Assembly: GCF_000421225.1 (NCBI RefSeq)
Contig: NZ_ATWL01000013.1
Coordinates: 1 to 64,000, forward strand
Direction: 5' to 3'
Source of the DNA: Ruania albidiflava DSM 18029
Lineage (GTDB): Bacteria; Actinomycetota; Actinomycetes; Actinomycetales; Beutenbergiaceae
Length of the DNA: 64,000 nt
Part shown: positions 7,664-16,132 of the stretch, one piece after another
Layout of the letters: each line of letters begins with the position of its first letter
How positions within the stretch are numbered: position 1 is the first letter of the stretch
Notes under the pieces: model-generated
The model's input: the letters and a program-made list of their open reading frames with translations, nothing else
Told to the model about the DNA's origin: nothing
Databases searched by the model: none
Position numbers and translations under genes: made by a program

Positions 7664-8164
7664 TCAGACGCGGGCGGCGGCCAGGGCTGCAGCGGTGGTC
7701 AGCGCGGCCACGGTCGCCTCGTACCCGGTGTCCTGCCGCGCCCCGGGCAGACCCGCACGGTCCCGCGCCTGGGCCAGGTCGGAGCAGGTGAGCACACCGA
7801 AGCCGACCGGCACACCGGTGCTGGTGGCCACCTGGGTGAGCCCGGTGGTCACACCCTGGCAGACGTACTCGAAGTGTGCAGTGGTGCCCTGCAGCACCAT
7901 GCCGAGGGCAACGACGGCGTCGAACCCGCCGCGGGCGAGCCGGGCCGCGGCGACCGGCAGCTCGAAGCTCCCGGGCACGCGCACCACCTGGGGCTCCTCG
8001 ATACCCGCGTCCGCGAGCGCCCGCAACGCTCCGTGGAGCAGACCGGTGGTGATCTCCTCGTGCCAGCGGGCGGCCACGACGGCCACGCGCACGAGCGGCA
8101 GGTACGGCGCTGCGAGTCCTGGGCCGGTGTGCGGCGGCTGGTTGGTTGTCGGATCGGTGCTCAT
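7664..8164 (-). CDS. ribH: 6,7-dimethyl-8-ribityllumazine synthase
   Basis: A 166-residue lumazine synthase that condenses 3,4-dihydroxy-2-butanone 4-phosphate with the ribitylamino-pyrimidine, the penultimate step of riboflavin synthesis. Seen are [19 protein letters not shown], the [11 protein letters not shown] substrate loop, [17 protein letters not shown] with the catalytic His, and PVGFGVLTC. Its ATG overlaps the stop of ribBA (ATGA), so it is translated as the last gene of the rib operon. An Ala-rich C-terminal extension follows the family core. Confidence 0.95.
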   Translation of the reverse strand: MSTDPTTNQPPHTGPGLAAPYLPLVRVAVVAARWHEEITTGLLHGALRALADAGIEEPQVVRVPGSFELPVAAARLARGGFDAVVALGMVLQGTTAHFEYVCQGVTTGLTQVATSTGVPVGFGVLTCSDLAQARDRAGLPGARQDTGYEATVAALTTAAALAAARV

Positions 8165-9474
8165 CGGGGCCCCTCCTCCGGGACGGGTGGTGCGGATGGT
8201 GCCGGCAGCCAGGGCAGCAGGTGCCCCAACCGGTCGGCCTTGGTACGCAGGTAGGCCAGGTTCTCCGGGCCGACCGGAGCCGGCGCCGGAACCAGTGCTT
8301 GTACGGTCAGGCCGGCGCTGGTGAGGGCGTGCGCCTTGGCGGGATTGTTCGAGATCAAGCGGACCCGGTCGGCACCGAGGTCGTGCAGGATCGCAGCGGC
8401 AGTGTCGTACTCCCGGGCATCGACGGGAAGCCCCTGGTCCAGGTTCGCCTGCACAGTGTCCCGGCCCTGCTCCTGGAGCGCGTAGGCGTGGATCTTGGCG
8501 GCCAGACCGATGCCCCGGCCCTCGTGCCCGCGCAGGTACAGCACCACTCCGCGCCCGTGCTCGGCCACGGCGGCCTGCGCGCCGGTCAGCTGCTGGCCGC
8601 AGTCGCACCGCTGCGAACCGAGCACGTCGCCGGTGAGGCACTCCGAGTGCACCCGCACCAGCACGTCCTGCTCGCCGGCGAACCGCTCGTCCGCGCCCAG
8701 CCCGGTGCACAGCGCGAGGTGCTCGGTGCCGTCCTCGTCGGTGAAGGGGAGCACGCGGAACAGCCCGGTGGTGGTGGGCAGCGTGGCGGCTGCTCCACGC
8801 CGCACCCGTGCGGCCCTGGCCAGCACCTGCGCGGTCCGGGCAGTGCTCGACGGCGGAACACCTCTCTCCCCGGCGCTCACCTTCCGGTACTGGATCAGCT
8901 CGGCGATGCTGACCCTGACCAGACCGTGCATCCTGGCCAGGGCGCGGAGCTGCTCGCCCCGGTACGGGACGCCGTCGGGCGTGAGCATCTCGCAGATCAC
9001 GGCGGCCGGGGTGCGCCCGGCGAGCCGGGCCAGGTCGACGCCCGCCTCGGTGTGCCCGGCCCGGCCGAGCACCCCAGCGGGATGGGCCACCAGCGGAAAC
9101 ACGTGCCCGGGGCGCGCGAGATCGTCCGGCCCGGCCTCGGGGTCGGTGAGCAGCCGGACCGTGCGGGCCCGGTCGGCGGCGCTGATCCCGGTGGTGATGC
9201 CCGTCGCCGCATCCACCGAGACGGTGAACGCGGTGCCGTGCGACTCGGTGTTCTGCGCGGTCATCGGCGGCAGGTCCAGCCGGGTGGCGCGCTCGGAGCT
9301 GATCGGCGCGCACACCAGGCCGCGGCCGTGGGTGGCCATGAACGCCACCGTCTCGGGTGCGACTGCGTCGGCGGCGGCGACCAGGTCGCCCTCGTCCTCC
9401 CGGCGGGGGTCGTCGGTGACGATCACCATCCGCCCGGCCGCGATCTCCGCGATCGCCTGGCTCACCTGGTCCAT
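8161..9474 (-). CDS. ribBA: Bifunctional DHBP synthase / GTP cyclohydrolase II
   Basis: A 437-residue fusion performing both entry reactions of riboflavin synthesis. The N-terminal half (about 1-205) is the DHBP synthase: [16 protein letters not shown] acidic loop, RPGHVFPL and HTEAGVDLA. The C-terminal half is GTP cyclohydrolase [21 protein letters not shown] supplies the three zinc Cys ligands, then [18 protein letters not shown] and SNNPAK. The acidic loop has Asp where many homologues have Asn (E-D-E-G-D), a minor variation. It overlaps ribD upstream (TGATG) and ribH downstream (ATGA). Confidence 0.95.
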   Translation of the reverse strand: MDQVSQAIAEIAAGRMVIVTDDPRREDEGDLVAAADAVAPETVAFMATHGRGLVCAPISSERATRLDLPPMTAQNTESHGTAFTVSVDAATGITTGISAADRARTVRLLTDPEAGPDDLARPGHVFPLVAHPAGVLGRAGHTEAGVDLARLAGRTPAAVICEMLTPDGVPYRGEQLRALARMHGLVRVSIAELIQYRKVSAGERGVPPSSTARTAQVLARAARVRRGAAATLPTTTGLFRVLPFTDEDGTEHLALCTGLGADERFAGEQDVLVRVHSECLTGDVLGSQRCDCGQQLTGAQAAVAEHGRGVVLYLRGHEGRGIGLAAKIHAYALQEQGRDTVQANLDQGLPVDAREYDTAAAILHDLGADRVRLISNNPAKAHALTSAGLTVQALVPAPAPVGPENLAYLRTKADRLGHLLPWLPAPSAPPVPEEGPR

Positions 9475-10745
9475 CAGTCGTGCCCTCTCGTCGCGGTCTC
9501 CTGGGCTCTGGGCAGCACGCGGGCGGTCAGCCGCAGGTCCGTGCCGAGCATGCGCACCTCCGGTGGTCCGAGCCGGTGCGTCCCGGCGATGCTCAGCACA
9601 CCAGCGTCGTCCAGCGCGGCCGGGCCGGCACCGAGCAACGCGGGGGCCAGGTAGCCGATCACGCGGTCCACCAGCCCCGCGGCCAGGAAGGAGCCGGCCA
9701 GCCTGGGGCCACCCTCGAGCAGCACGGAACGCAGGCCGCGCCGGTACAGCAGCTCGAGAACGGCGGCCGGGTCGAGCAAGGTCGCCCGGTCGTGCGGCCC
9801 GCCGTTCGGCGGCGGGCCCGCCTGTCCCGGATCCAGCCGGACGCGGGCGACCTGCACGTGCGCAGGGAGCTCCGGGGCGCGCACCCCATCAGCGAGCACC
9901 AGCATCGTCGGTGCGCGCTGGTCGAGCACGCGGGCACCGGGCCGTGTGCGACCGCGTGGGTCGAGCACCACCCGCAGTGGTTGACGGCCATCAGCGGGCG
10001 CCGGGCGCACGGTCAGCGCCGGGTCGTCCGCACGCTGCGTGCCGGCCCCCACCAGCACGGCATCGGCCCGGTCCCGCCACTGGTGCGCGTCCGCACGTGC
10101 CGCACTGCCGGTGATCCAGCGGCTGGTGCCGTCCGCGGCCGCCGAGCGGCCGTCCAGCGTGGCGGCGAACTTCCACGTGAGGTGCGGACGACCGGTCCGC
10201 TGCGCCGTGCTCCACGCCTCGTTCACGGCGGCAGCCTCCGCGGCGAGATGTTCGGGCACCAGGAGACTGCCCGGGCCGTGCACCCGCACCCCCGCGCGGC
10301 GCAGCGCCTCTGCACCGCCGCAGTGCACCGGGTCCGCGGCGGCGTAGACCACCCGGCTGATTCCCGCGGCCAGCAGCGCTGTGGTGCAGGGACCCGTTCG
10401 GCCGGTGTGCGCGCAGGGTTCCAGGGTGACGACCGCTGTACCGCCGAGCACGCCGGCCCCGGCTGACGCATGGGTCGGTCCCGAGCCGGCTGCCGGTCGG
10501 CCGGCAGCCCGTGCCGCAGCGTCCTGCAGTGCGAGCACCTCCGCATGCGCTCCGCCCGCGCGGACGTGCCACCCCTCCCCCGCGACGGTGCCGGCACGGT
10601 CCAGCAGCACACACCCGACCGCCGGGTTCGGGCTGACCCGGCCCAGTCCGCGCCGGCTCAGCGCCAGGGCACGGCGCAGCGCCGCGACCACCTGAGCCAG
10701 ATCACGGGCAGGAGCAACAGCTGCTCCGCCGTCCGGAATCGCCAC
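9474..10745 (-). CDS. ribD: Riboflavin deaminase-reductase RibD
   Basis: A 423-residue bifunctional enzyme. The zinc deaminase domain holds [16 protein letters not shown] (residues 67-73) and [13 protein letters not shown] (108-120). The reductase domain contains [18 protein letters not shown] and [15 protein letters not shown]. The GTG at 10745 is chosen because AAGGAG lies 6 nt upstream, with the FMN riboswitch further up. It is the first gene of the operon. The next gene is ribBA with no riboflavin synthase alpha gene between them, whereas many actinobacterial rib operons have ribE at that point. Confidence 0.93.
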   Translation of the reverse strand: MAIPDGGAAVAPARDLAQVVAALRRALALSRRGLGRVSPNPAVGCVLLDRAGTVAGEGWHVRAGGAHAEVLALQDAAARAAGRPAAGSGPTHASAGAGVLGGTAVVTLEPCAHTGRTGPCTTALLAAGISRVVYAAADPVHCGGAEALRRAGVRVHGPGSLLVPEHLAAEAAAVNEAWSTAQRTGRPHLTWKFAATLDGRSAAADGTSRWITGSAARADAHQWRDRADAVLVGAGTQRADDPALTVRPAPADGRQPLRVVLDPRGRTRPGARVLDQRAPTMLVLADGVRAPELPAHVQVARVRLDPGQAGPPPNGGPHDRATLLDPAAVLELLYRRGLRSVLLEGGPRLAGSFLAAGLVDRVIGYLAPALLGAGPAALDDAGVLSIAGTHRLGPPEVRMLGTDLRLTARVLPRAQETATRGHD

Positions 10746-10838
10746 CGGGTACTCCTTGCGCTCGGGCGCAGTCCCGGGGTCGGCGACGACGACCCGCACG
10801 CCCGCAGCAGACCTGCCACCCGGGCGACGACCGCCGTG

Positions 10839-10967
10839 CGCGCACTACCTCCCATCCGGACTTTCACCGTCGGTCCAGGAGTTCCACCTGGTCAACCGGC
10901 CGCTGGCTGCGGTCGGGTCGCGGACTGTTACCGCCGGTTCGGAATTGCACCGACCCCGGAGTGCGCG
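10839..10967 (-). promoter_or_regulatory. FMN riboswitch (RFN element)
   Basis: Reading the minus strand, the conserved RFN blocks appear in order: GGGGTCGGTGCAATTCCGAA, ACCGGCGGTAACAGTCCGCG, then TGAAAGTCCGGATGGGAGGT. The closing P1 stem is CGCGCAC (10967-10961) with GTGCGCG (10845-10839). The aptamer ends about 93 nt before the ribD start, leaving room for an expression platform that could sequester AAGGAG. FMN binding is expected to shut off the rib operon. Confidence 0.95.
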
Positions 10968-11014
10968 AACTTCAGTTCGACCCAGCCAGTCTGCCACACC
11001 CCACCCTCCTCGGG

Positions 11015-11683
11015 TCAGGGCTGGACCACCCAGGCCCCAAGCGGCTCGTGGTCGTCGTCCTGGCCCCGGATCGCGCGCAGGCTCTGCGCCACGAACCCTG
11101 CCACGGCCCGCGCCCCGGCCAGCCCGAAGTGGGTGTTGTCGCGACCCTCGGGGAGCTCCTGGTCTGGTTTGGCGTGCGGGAACAGGTCGGCGGAGGCCTC
11201 CTCGCCGAGCCACACGTACAACCACCGCGTGAACGCGGTGAGGTCGATGACCGGCACGTCCAGCCGGTGGCCCAACCTGCGCACAGCGCGAGGGTACGGT
11301 CCGTGCGAGACCCGCAGCGCGCCGTCGTCGGCGAACAACCTGCGCTCCACGGAGGTGGCCAGCACCGGCTGCCCACCGCGCTCGCGCACCTGCGCCACGA
11401 AGGTGGCGAGGTTCTCGGTGTACCGGCCGTCGGCGGCCAGCTCATCCCGCTTCTGGTCGTTGTGCCCGAACTGGATGAGCACATGCTCCCCCGGCGCGAT
11501 CGCATCCAGGGTGGCCTGCCAGCGGCCCTCGGCCACGAACGAGTCGGTGGTGGCGCCACCGATCGCCCGGTTCGCCACCTCGTCGGAGACGAACTCGTGG
11601 AACACGCCACCCCACCCGATCACACCGGAACCGTCCAGCGGTCCGGGGGCCACAGTGGAGTCTCCGGCCAGGTGTATCGTCAT
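11015..11683 (-). CDS. SGNH-hydrolase, rhamnogalacturonan acetylesterase-like
   Basis: A 222-residue GDSL/SGNH hydrolase of the CE12-like group that removes acetyl groups from pectic polysaccharide. Block I is HLAGDSTVAPG with Ser9, block II the NRAIGGATTDSF region, block III QFGHNDQKRD (71-80), and block V RDNTHFGLAGA with the catalytic Asp-x-x-His. No signal peptide is seen, so it may act on imported oligosaccharides. A 14-bp palindrome lies about 50 nt upstream. The specific pectin role is inferred from family resemblance. Confidence 0.8.
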   Translation of the reverse strand: MTIHLAGDSTVAPGPLDGSGVIGWGGVFHEFVSDEVANRAIGGATTDSFVAEGRWQATLDAIAPGEHVLIQFGHNDQKRDELAADGRYTENLATFVAQVRERGGQPVLATSVERRLFADDGALRVSHGPYPRAVRRLGHRLDVPVIDLTAFTRWLYVWLGEEASADLFPHAKPDQELPEGRDNTHFGLAGARAVAGFVAQSLRAIRGQDDDHEPLGAWVVQP

Positions 11684-11733
11684 CAGCTCCGTACTCTCCT
11701 ACGTCCGTGTCCCATGCCCCATGCAGGGGCATT

Positions 11734-11747
11734 CTGAATGGATTCAG
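11734..11747. promoter_or_regulatory. Operator-like palindrome before the esterase gene
   Basis: CTGAATGGATTCAG has 6-bp perfect arms. It lies in the probable promoter of the esterase. A near copy, CTGAATCGTTTCAG, occurs at 47103. The CTGAA-N4-TTCAG form is typical of LacI-family operators. A small hairpin, TGCCCC-GGGGCA (11715-11731), lies between it and the start codon. Confidence 0.45.
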
Positions 11748-11850
11748 AGTAACGAACGCCAGGGCTGCGGTCGCTAGCACGGCGACCTGCGCGCCAGGTC
11801 GACCGGTCTGCCTGCGCAGCGGTCGCGCACTACCGCCGCGGCGTGTGCTC

Positions 11851-12393
11851 TCAGTCCGTGGGCAGCGCGGGACGGTCCAGCACGTCCGCGAGGGTGGCCA
11901 GCGTGCTGCGCAGGGAACGGGTCCGCTCGGCACCGAGCGTGCTGGCCAGTGCGTCGGCGAGCCGGATCTGCACAGCCTCGACCTGCTCCAGGACTGCCCG
12001 TCCCGGCGGGGTCAGGTGCACCAGCGCGAGCTCTCCGGCCGGGTCCGAGGCGTGCGCGTGCCGACCGAGCAGCCCACGTTCCACCAGGGCGCCGACCGTG
12101 GCCTCCGCGGCCTCGACCACCTGTCCGATCACCTCGGCGATCCCCCGCGGGTGCACCGAGCCTGCGTCCACGGCGGCGAGCACCTGCACCTCTCCGGCGC
12201 GCAGCCCGGTCACGGACTCGATCCGGCGGGCGAGCTCGGTACCCGCGGAGCCGATCCGGGTGAGCTCGTCGGCGAGCGCGAGGATCTCCCCCACAGCGGT
12301 GGTGGGTACGGCATCGCGCACGTCTGCACCGTCGAAGCGGTGCGCCCCTGCTGAGACGACGGCGTACTTTTCTGCCAGGTCTTCGTCGATCAT
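11851..12393 (-). CDS. MarR-family transcriptional regulator
   Basis: A 180-residue winged-helix regulator. The DNA-binding part runs LRAGEVQVLAAVDAG, then RGIAEVIGQVVEAAEATV as the recognition region, with the wing LLGRHAHASDPAGELALVHLTPPGRAVL. The N-terminal 45 residues form an extra helical segment. No ligand or target is known. It lies between the esterase and the dicarboxylate symporter, both in the same orientation. Start ATG chosen at 12393 with a GCAGGG-type weak site upstream. Confidence 0.75.
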   Translation of the reverse strand: MIDEDLAEKYAVVSAGAHRFDGADVRDAVPTTAVGEILALADELTRIGSAGTELARRIESVTGLRAGEVQVLAAVDAGSVHPRGIAEVIGQVVEAAEATVGALVERGLLGRHAHASDPAGELALVHLTPPGRAVLEQVEAVQIRLADALASTLGAERTRSLRSTLATLADVLDRPALPTD

Positions 12394-12536
12394 GCTCACA
12401 CCCTGCCCAACGCCACGGGCCCCGAAAAAGTTCCCCGCGGCTGCCAGTAGCCTCACCCCCTGACGACACGAGGGTGGCCTCGCTGCCGAGATCTGGCGTG
12501 GGCTGGACATCGAGACCCCTCGGAACGGCTGGCAGG

Positions 12537-13922
12537 TCAGCGGGCTGCCGCCAGCCCTGGATCGGCAGGTGCGCCGGCCTCGTCCGTGCCGGTGGCCTCG
12601 GTATCGTCGAACAGGTGCTCGGCGTTGCCGGAGTCGTAGCGTTCGAGGTCCAGGATGCCCTCCCGCTTGGCCACGATCGTGGGGACGAGTGCCTGCCCGG
12701 CGACGTTCACCGCAGTGCGGCCCATGTCCAGGATCGGGTCGATCGCCAGCAGCAGACCGACACCTTCCAGGGGCAGACCCAGCGTGGAGAGAGTCAGGGT
12801 GAGCATCACCACGGCACCGGTCATCCCCGCCGTCGCGGCCGAACCGACCACGGAGACGAACGCGATCAGCAGGTAGTCGGTGATCTGCAGGTCGATACCG
12901 AAGAACTGAGCCACGAAGATCGCGGAGATCGCCGGGTAGATCGCAGCGCAGCCGTCCATCTTGGTGGTGGCGCCCAACGGTACGGCGAACGACGCGTAGC
13001 CCCGAGGCACGCCCAGGTTGCGCTCGGCCACCCGCTCGGTCACCGGCAGGGTGCCGATCGAGGAGCGGGAGACGAACCCGAGCTGGATCGCCGGCCACGC
13101 GCCACGGAAGTACTGCCGCACGGACAACCCGTGGGTGCGCAGCAGGATCGGGTAGACCACGAACAGCACGAGCACCAGCCCGATGTAGATCGCGACGGCG
13201 TAGGTCGCCAGGGGTGCGAACAGCTCCGAGCCGTAGCTGGCCACGGCGTTGCCGATCAGACCCAGGGTGCCGATCGGGGCCAGCCGGATGACCCACCACA
13301 GCACCTTCTGGATGATCGACAGCGCGGAGGCGTTGAAGGCGAGGAACGGCTCCGCGGAGCGGCCTGCCTTGAGTGCGGCGATGCCGATCACCAGCGAGAT
13401 GACCACGATCTGCAACACGTTGAAGCCCAGCGACACGCTGTCTCCGCGCGCGGAGGCCTCGATCCCGAGGAAGTTCGCGGGCAGCAGTCCGGTGAGGAAG
13501 TCCACCCAGCTGCCGGACCGGCCGGGCGCTTCAGCGTGCTCGGCACTGATCGAGGTGTTCAGCCCCGGTTTGGTGATCAGCCCCAGACCGATACCGATGG
13601 CCACGGCGATGGCCGCGGTGATCGCGAACCAGAGCAGTGTCTGGCCGGCGAGCCGGGCAGCATTGGTGACCTTGCGCAGGTTCGCGATGGAGGCGACGAT
13701 CGCGGTGAACACCAACGGCGGCACGATCGCCTTGAGCAGGCCGACGAACGAGGAGCCGATGGTGTCCAGGGTGACGGTCAGGGCGTTCTCGGTCTCGGCA
13801 TCGACCTTGCCGATGCGGAGCGCCACGTAGCCGAGCGCGACGCCGAGCACCAGGCCGAGGACGATCTGCACGCTGAATGACGGGAAGCGCAGCTTGCGCT
13901 TGGTGGGCGTGTCGGTGGACAC
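12537..13922 (-). CDS. Dicarboxylate/amino acid:cation symporter
   Basis: A 461-residue DAACS-family secondary transporter (GltP/DctA/SstT group) that takes up dicarboxylates, glutamate or serine with Na+ or H+. The family hallmarks are the first re-entrant hairpin with RSSIGTLPVT, the GATTKMDGCA segment corresponding to the NMDGT cation site, and DPILDMGRTAVNVAGQAL in the substrate site. The replacement of Asn by Lys in the xMDG motif departs from glutamate transporters and leaves the substrate open. GTG start with AAAGG 7 nt upstream. A perfect palindrome lies 28 nt upstream. Confidence 0.85.
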   Translation of the reverse strand: MSTDTPTKRKLRFPSFSVQIVLGLVLGVALGYVALRIGKVDAETENALTVTLDTIGSSFVGLLKAIVPPLVFTAIVASIANLRKVTNAARLAGQTLLWFAITAAIAVAIGIGLGLITKPGLNTSISAEHAEAPGRSGSWVDFLTGLLPANFLGIEASARGDSVSLGFNVLQIVVISLVIGIAALKAGRSAEPFLAFNASALSIIQKVLWWVIRLAPIGTLGLIGNAVASYGSELFAPLATYAVAIYIGLVLVLFVVYPILLRTHGLSVRQYFRGAWPAIQLGFVSRSSIGTLPVTERVAERNLGVPRGYASFAVPLGATTKMDGCAAIYPAISAIFVAQFFGIDLQITDYLLIAFVSVVGSAATAGMTGAVVMLTLTLSTLGLPLEGVGLLLAIDPILDMGRTAVNVAGQALVPTIVAKREGILDLERYDSGNAEHLFDDTEATGTDEAGAPADPGLAAAR

Positions 13923-13950
13923 GGTGGGCCTTTCTGACGCGGGTCGGCCA

Positions 13951-13966
13951 CCGCACCTAGGTGCGG
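13951..13966. promoter_or_regulatory. Perfect 16-bp palindrome upstream of symporter
   Basis: CCGCACCTAGGTGCGG is perfectly self-complementary and lies 28 nt before the symporter GTG. The position suits an operator or a leader hairpin. The binding protein is unknown. Confidence 0.4.
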
Positions 13967-14096
13967 GCAGCGGCCATGGGCGTCGTCAATGCTGGCCCGT
14001 TCCAGGGTCCCTTCGCCGCGACCACCCGAGAACGTCCACCATCTGGACGACGCCCGGCGGTCCCGTACTCACAAGGGTGCACTGATGGCTGTACGC

Positions 14097-14146
14097 GGGT
14101 GACCTTATGGTTGCGATTCGGCCATTTTGCAACCATAAGGTCACCC
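14097..14146. terminator. 18-bp perfect stem-loop
   Basis: GGGTGACCTTATGGTTGC (14097-14114) pairs perfectly with GCAACCATAAGGTCACCC (14129-14146) around a 14-nt loop. It stands in the space between the oxidoreductase gene end (14175) and the symporter promoter. It could terminate minus-strand transcription of the sugar genes or be a mobile palindromic repeat. Confidence 0.5.
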
Positions 14147-14174
14147 TCGCGGTGTGTGGGGATGGGGCCGCCGG

Positions 14175-15272
14175 TCAGAGGGTGGCGGCGGCCGGGTCCC
14201 AGTCCTCGGGGAGCAGCGGGGGCACTGTGGCCGTGCTGGCGATCTGGACTGCTTCACCGGACTCGGCAGCCTCGGCGATCGAGATCATCACGTCCAGCAC
14301 GTGGTAGGCCAGCTCGCCGGAGGCCCGCTCGGGCTCACCGGCCCGGATCGCCCGAGCCAGCTCGACCACACCCACACCGCGGGTGGCGGTCGACCCGACC
14401 GCGTCGATCACTGCCGGCTCCTGCGCATCCAGCTCCCAGACCTCGGTCGGCTTGTCGAAACCGTTCGGGTCCGGCACCGCCATCGACCCGGCCGTACCGG
14501 TGAGCTCCAGCAGGGTGCGCCGGATCGCGGACTCGAAGCTGAACACCGCCTGCACCGCCGCCCCGCCGGCGAACTCGATCAGCGCACCGTGGTGGGTGGG
14601 CACGTTCACCGGGAAGGATGTACCCGCCTTCGGCCCCGACCCGATCACGCGGGTGGGACGGGCAATCGAGGAGGTGGCGCTGACCCGGGTGACCGGGCCG
14701 AGCAGGTGCACCAGCGCCGTCAGGTAGTACGGGCCGATGTCCAGCAGCGGCCCGCCACCGACGTCGAAGAGGAACTCCGGGCTGGGGTGCCAGGACTCCG
14801 GGCCGGGGCTCTGCAGCAGCACAAGCCCGTTCAGCACGTCCCCGATCCGCCCGGCGCGCACCGTGCGCAGCGCAGTCTGGAACGAGGCCCCGAGCATCGT
14901 GTCCGGTGCGCACGCCACCCGCACCCCCGCGGACTCGGCGGCCTCGAGCAGCGCCTGCCCACCGGACCGGTCGAGCGCGAGCGGCTTCTCGCTCCACACG
15001 TGCTTGCCTGCGGAGATGATAGTCTCTCCCACCGCCACGTGCGCTGAGGGCACGGTGAGGTTGACGACGATCTCGACCTCCGCCGTCGCGAGCAGCTGCT
15101 CCACCGTGCCGTGCCCGGGTATGCCGAACTCCTCGGCCCGCTCCCGGGCGCGTTCGGTGTCCAGGTCGGCGATGAACAGCACCTTGACGTCGGCGAACGT
15201 GGTGAGGTTGGTCAGGTACTGGCTGCTGATCACCCCGGCGCCGATGATGCCGACGCCGACCTTCCCGCTCAA
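14175..15272 (-). CDS. Gfo/Idh/MocA-family oxidoreductase
   Basis: A 365-residue NAD(P)-dependent sugar or inositol dehydrogenase family protein. The Rossmann start is GVGIIGAGVISSQYL (residues 6-20). The signature EKPLALD supplies the catalytic Lys of the EKP motif. GGGPLLDIGPYYLTALVHLLG is the conserved C-terminal domain segment with D-x-G-x-x. A TTG start overlaps the stop of the upstream isomerase gene, so both are co-translated. Together they look like a two-step module for modifying a rare sugar or cyclitol; the actual substrate cannot be read from sequence. Confidence 0.85.
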   Translation of the reverse strand: MSGKVGVGIIGAGVISSQYLTNLTTFADVKVLFIADLDTERARERAEEFGIPGHGTVEQLLATAEVEIVVNLTVPSAHVAVGETIISAGKHVWSEKPLALDRSGGQALLEAAESAGVRVACAPDTMLGASFQTALRTVRAGRIGDVLNGLVLLQSPGPESWHPSPEFLFDVGGGPLLDIGPYYLTALVHLLGPVTRVSATSSIARPTRVIGSGPKAGTSFPVNVPTHHGALIEFAGGAAVQAVFSFESAIRRTLLELTGTAGSMAVPDPNGFDKPTEVWELDAQEPAVIDAVGSTATRGVGVVELARAIRAGEPERASGELAYHVLDVMISIAEAAESGEAVQIASTATVPPLLPEDWDPAAATL

Positions 15273-16009
15273 GACTGACCCTCCAGGTAGGCGAGGCTGG
15301 CGGCCAGGCCGTCGAACACGTCACCGGCGTAGGCATCGAACTCCACGACGCGCAGCGCGGTCGGTGCTGCGGCGAGCACGGCCGGTATGTCCATCGCGCC
15401 TTCGCCGGCGGGCAGCTGGGCCTTCGGGTCCTCGGTCACCGGCCCGTCCTTGACGTGCAGGAACTTCACCCGCTCCCCCAGGCGCCGGAGCAGGTCGGGG
15501 GCATCCACCCCACCGACCGCGGCCCAGTAGGTGTCCACCTCGAGCACGATCCGCTCGTCGAGCAGGTCGGCGAAGACCTCCAGCGCCGGGCGGCCCTCGA
15601 TCTGCTGGGCGAGCTCCCACCAGTGGTTGTGGTAGCCGATGGTCAGCCCGTGGTCGGCGGCCTCGGTGGCGATCCCGGCGAGCCGGTCGGCAGTGGCCTG
15701 CACCTCGGCGCGGCTGGTCCACCGCTCGGCGGGCACCATCGGGTCGATCAGGGTCTGCACGCCCAGCACGCGGGCGGCCTCGAACACCGGCCGCACATCG
15801 GTGGCCGCGACCAGCCCGGCATGGGCGGACGGTGCGCTCAGCGAGTTCTGCGTCAGGGCCTGGCCGAAGGCTTCGACCTTGTCGACGAACCCCCACGGCT
15901 CGACGTTGGTGTAGCCCAGGTCGGCGATGCGGCGGACCGCGCCGGACAGGTCCTCGGCGATCGCGTCTCGGATGGAGTACAGCTGGACGGAGATCTCGGC
16001 TCCGGTCAT
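15269..16009 (-). CDS. Sugar phosphate isomerase/epimerase-like TIM barrel
   Basis: A 246-residue AP-endonuclease-2 / xylose-isomerase-like barrel. The metal-site strands are visible: IGYHNHWWEL, VLEVDTYWAAVGG and FLHVKDGPV, followed by EFDAYAGD. Proteins like this epimerise or isomerise ketoses and inosose compounds (IolE, IolI, and relatives). It is the first gene of the pair with the Gfo/Idh/MocA enzyme. A LacI-type operator candidate lies 70 nt upstream. Confidence 0.82.
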   Translation of the reverse strand: MTGAEISVQLYSIRDAIAEDLSGAVRRIADLGYTNVEPWGFVDKVEAFGQALTQNSLSAPSAHAGLVAATDVRPVFEAARVLGVQTLIDPMVPAERWTSRAEVQATADRLAGIATEAADHGLTIGYHNHWWELAQQIEGRPALEVFADLLDERIVLEVDTYWAAVGGVDAPDLLRRLGERVKFLHVKDGPVTEDPKAQLPAGEGAMDIPAVLAAAPTALRVVEFDAYAGDVFDGLAASLAYLEGQS

Positions 16010-16079
16010 GAATGAAGCTCCTCAGCGAGTGGTCGGGTGCCGTGCCTGTTCACTGTATCGATCTCGACGGCGGAGCGCA

Positions 16080-16091
16080 CGAATCGTTTCG
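16080..16091. promoter_or_regulatory. LacI-type operator candidate
   Basis: CGAATCGTTTCG fits the AANCGNTT core seen in LacI-family operators and lies about 70 nt upstream of the isomerase start. A looser relative (TTCGAGCGTTTCGA, 16116-16129) follows about 35 nt away. Confidence 0.4.
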
Positions 16092-16132
16092 ATCGTTGCG
16101 GTGCGTAGGGGGTACTTCGAGCGTTTCGACGG

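Noticed and set aside
8146-9654. 502-codon plus-strand frame across the rib genes
   Set aside because: The composition is that of an antisense frame; RibBA and RibH on the other strand have every catalytic motif.
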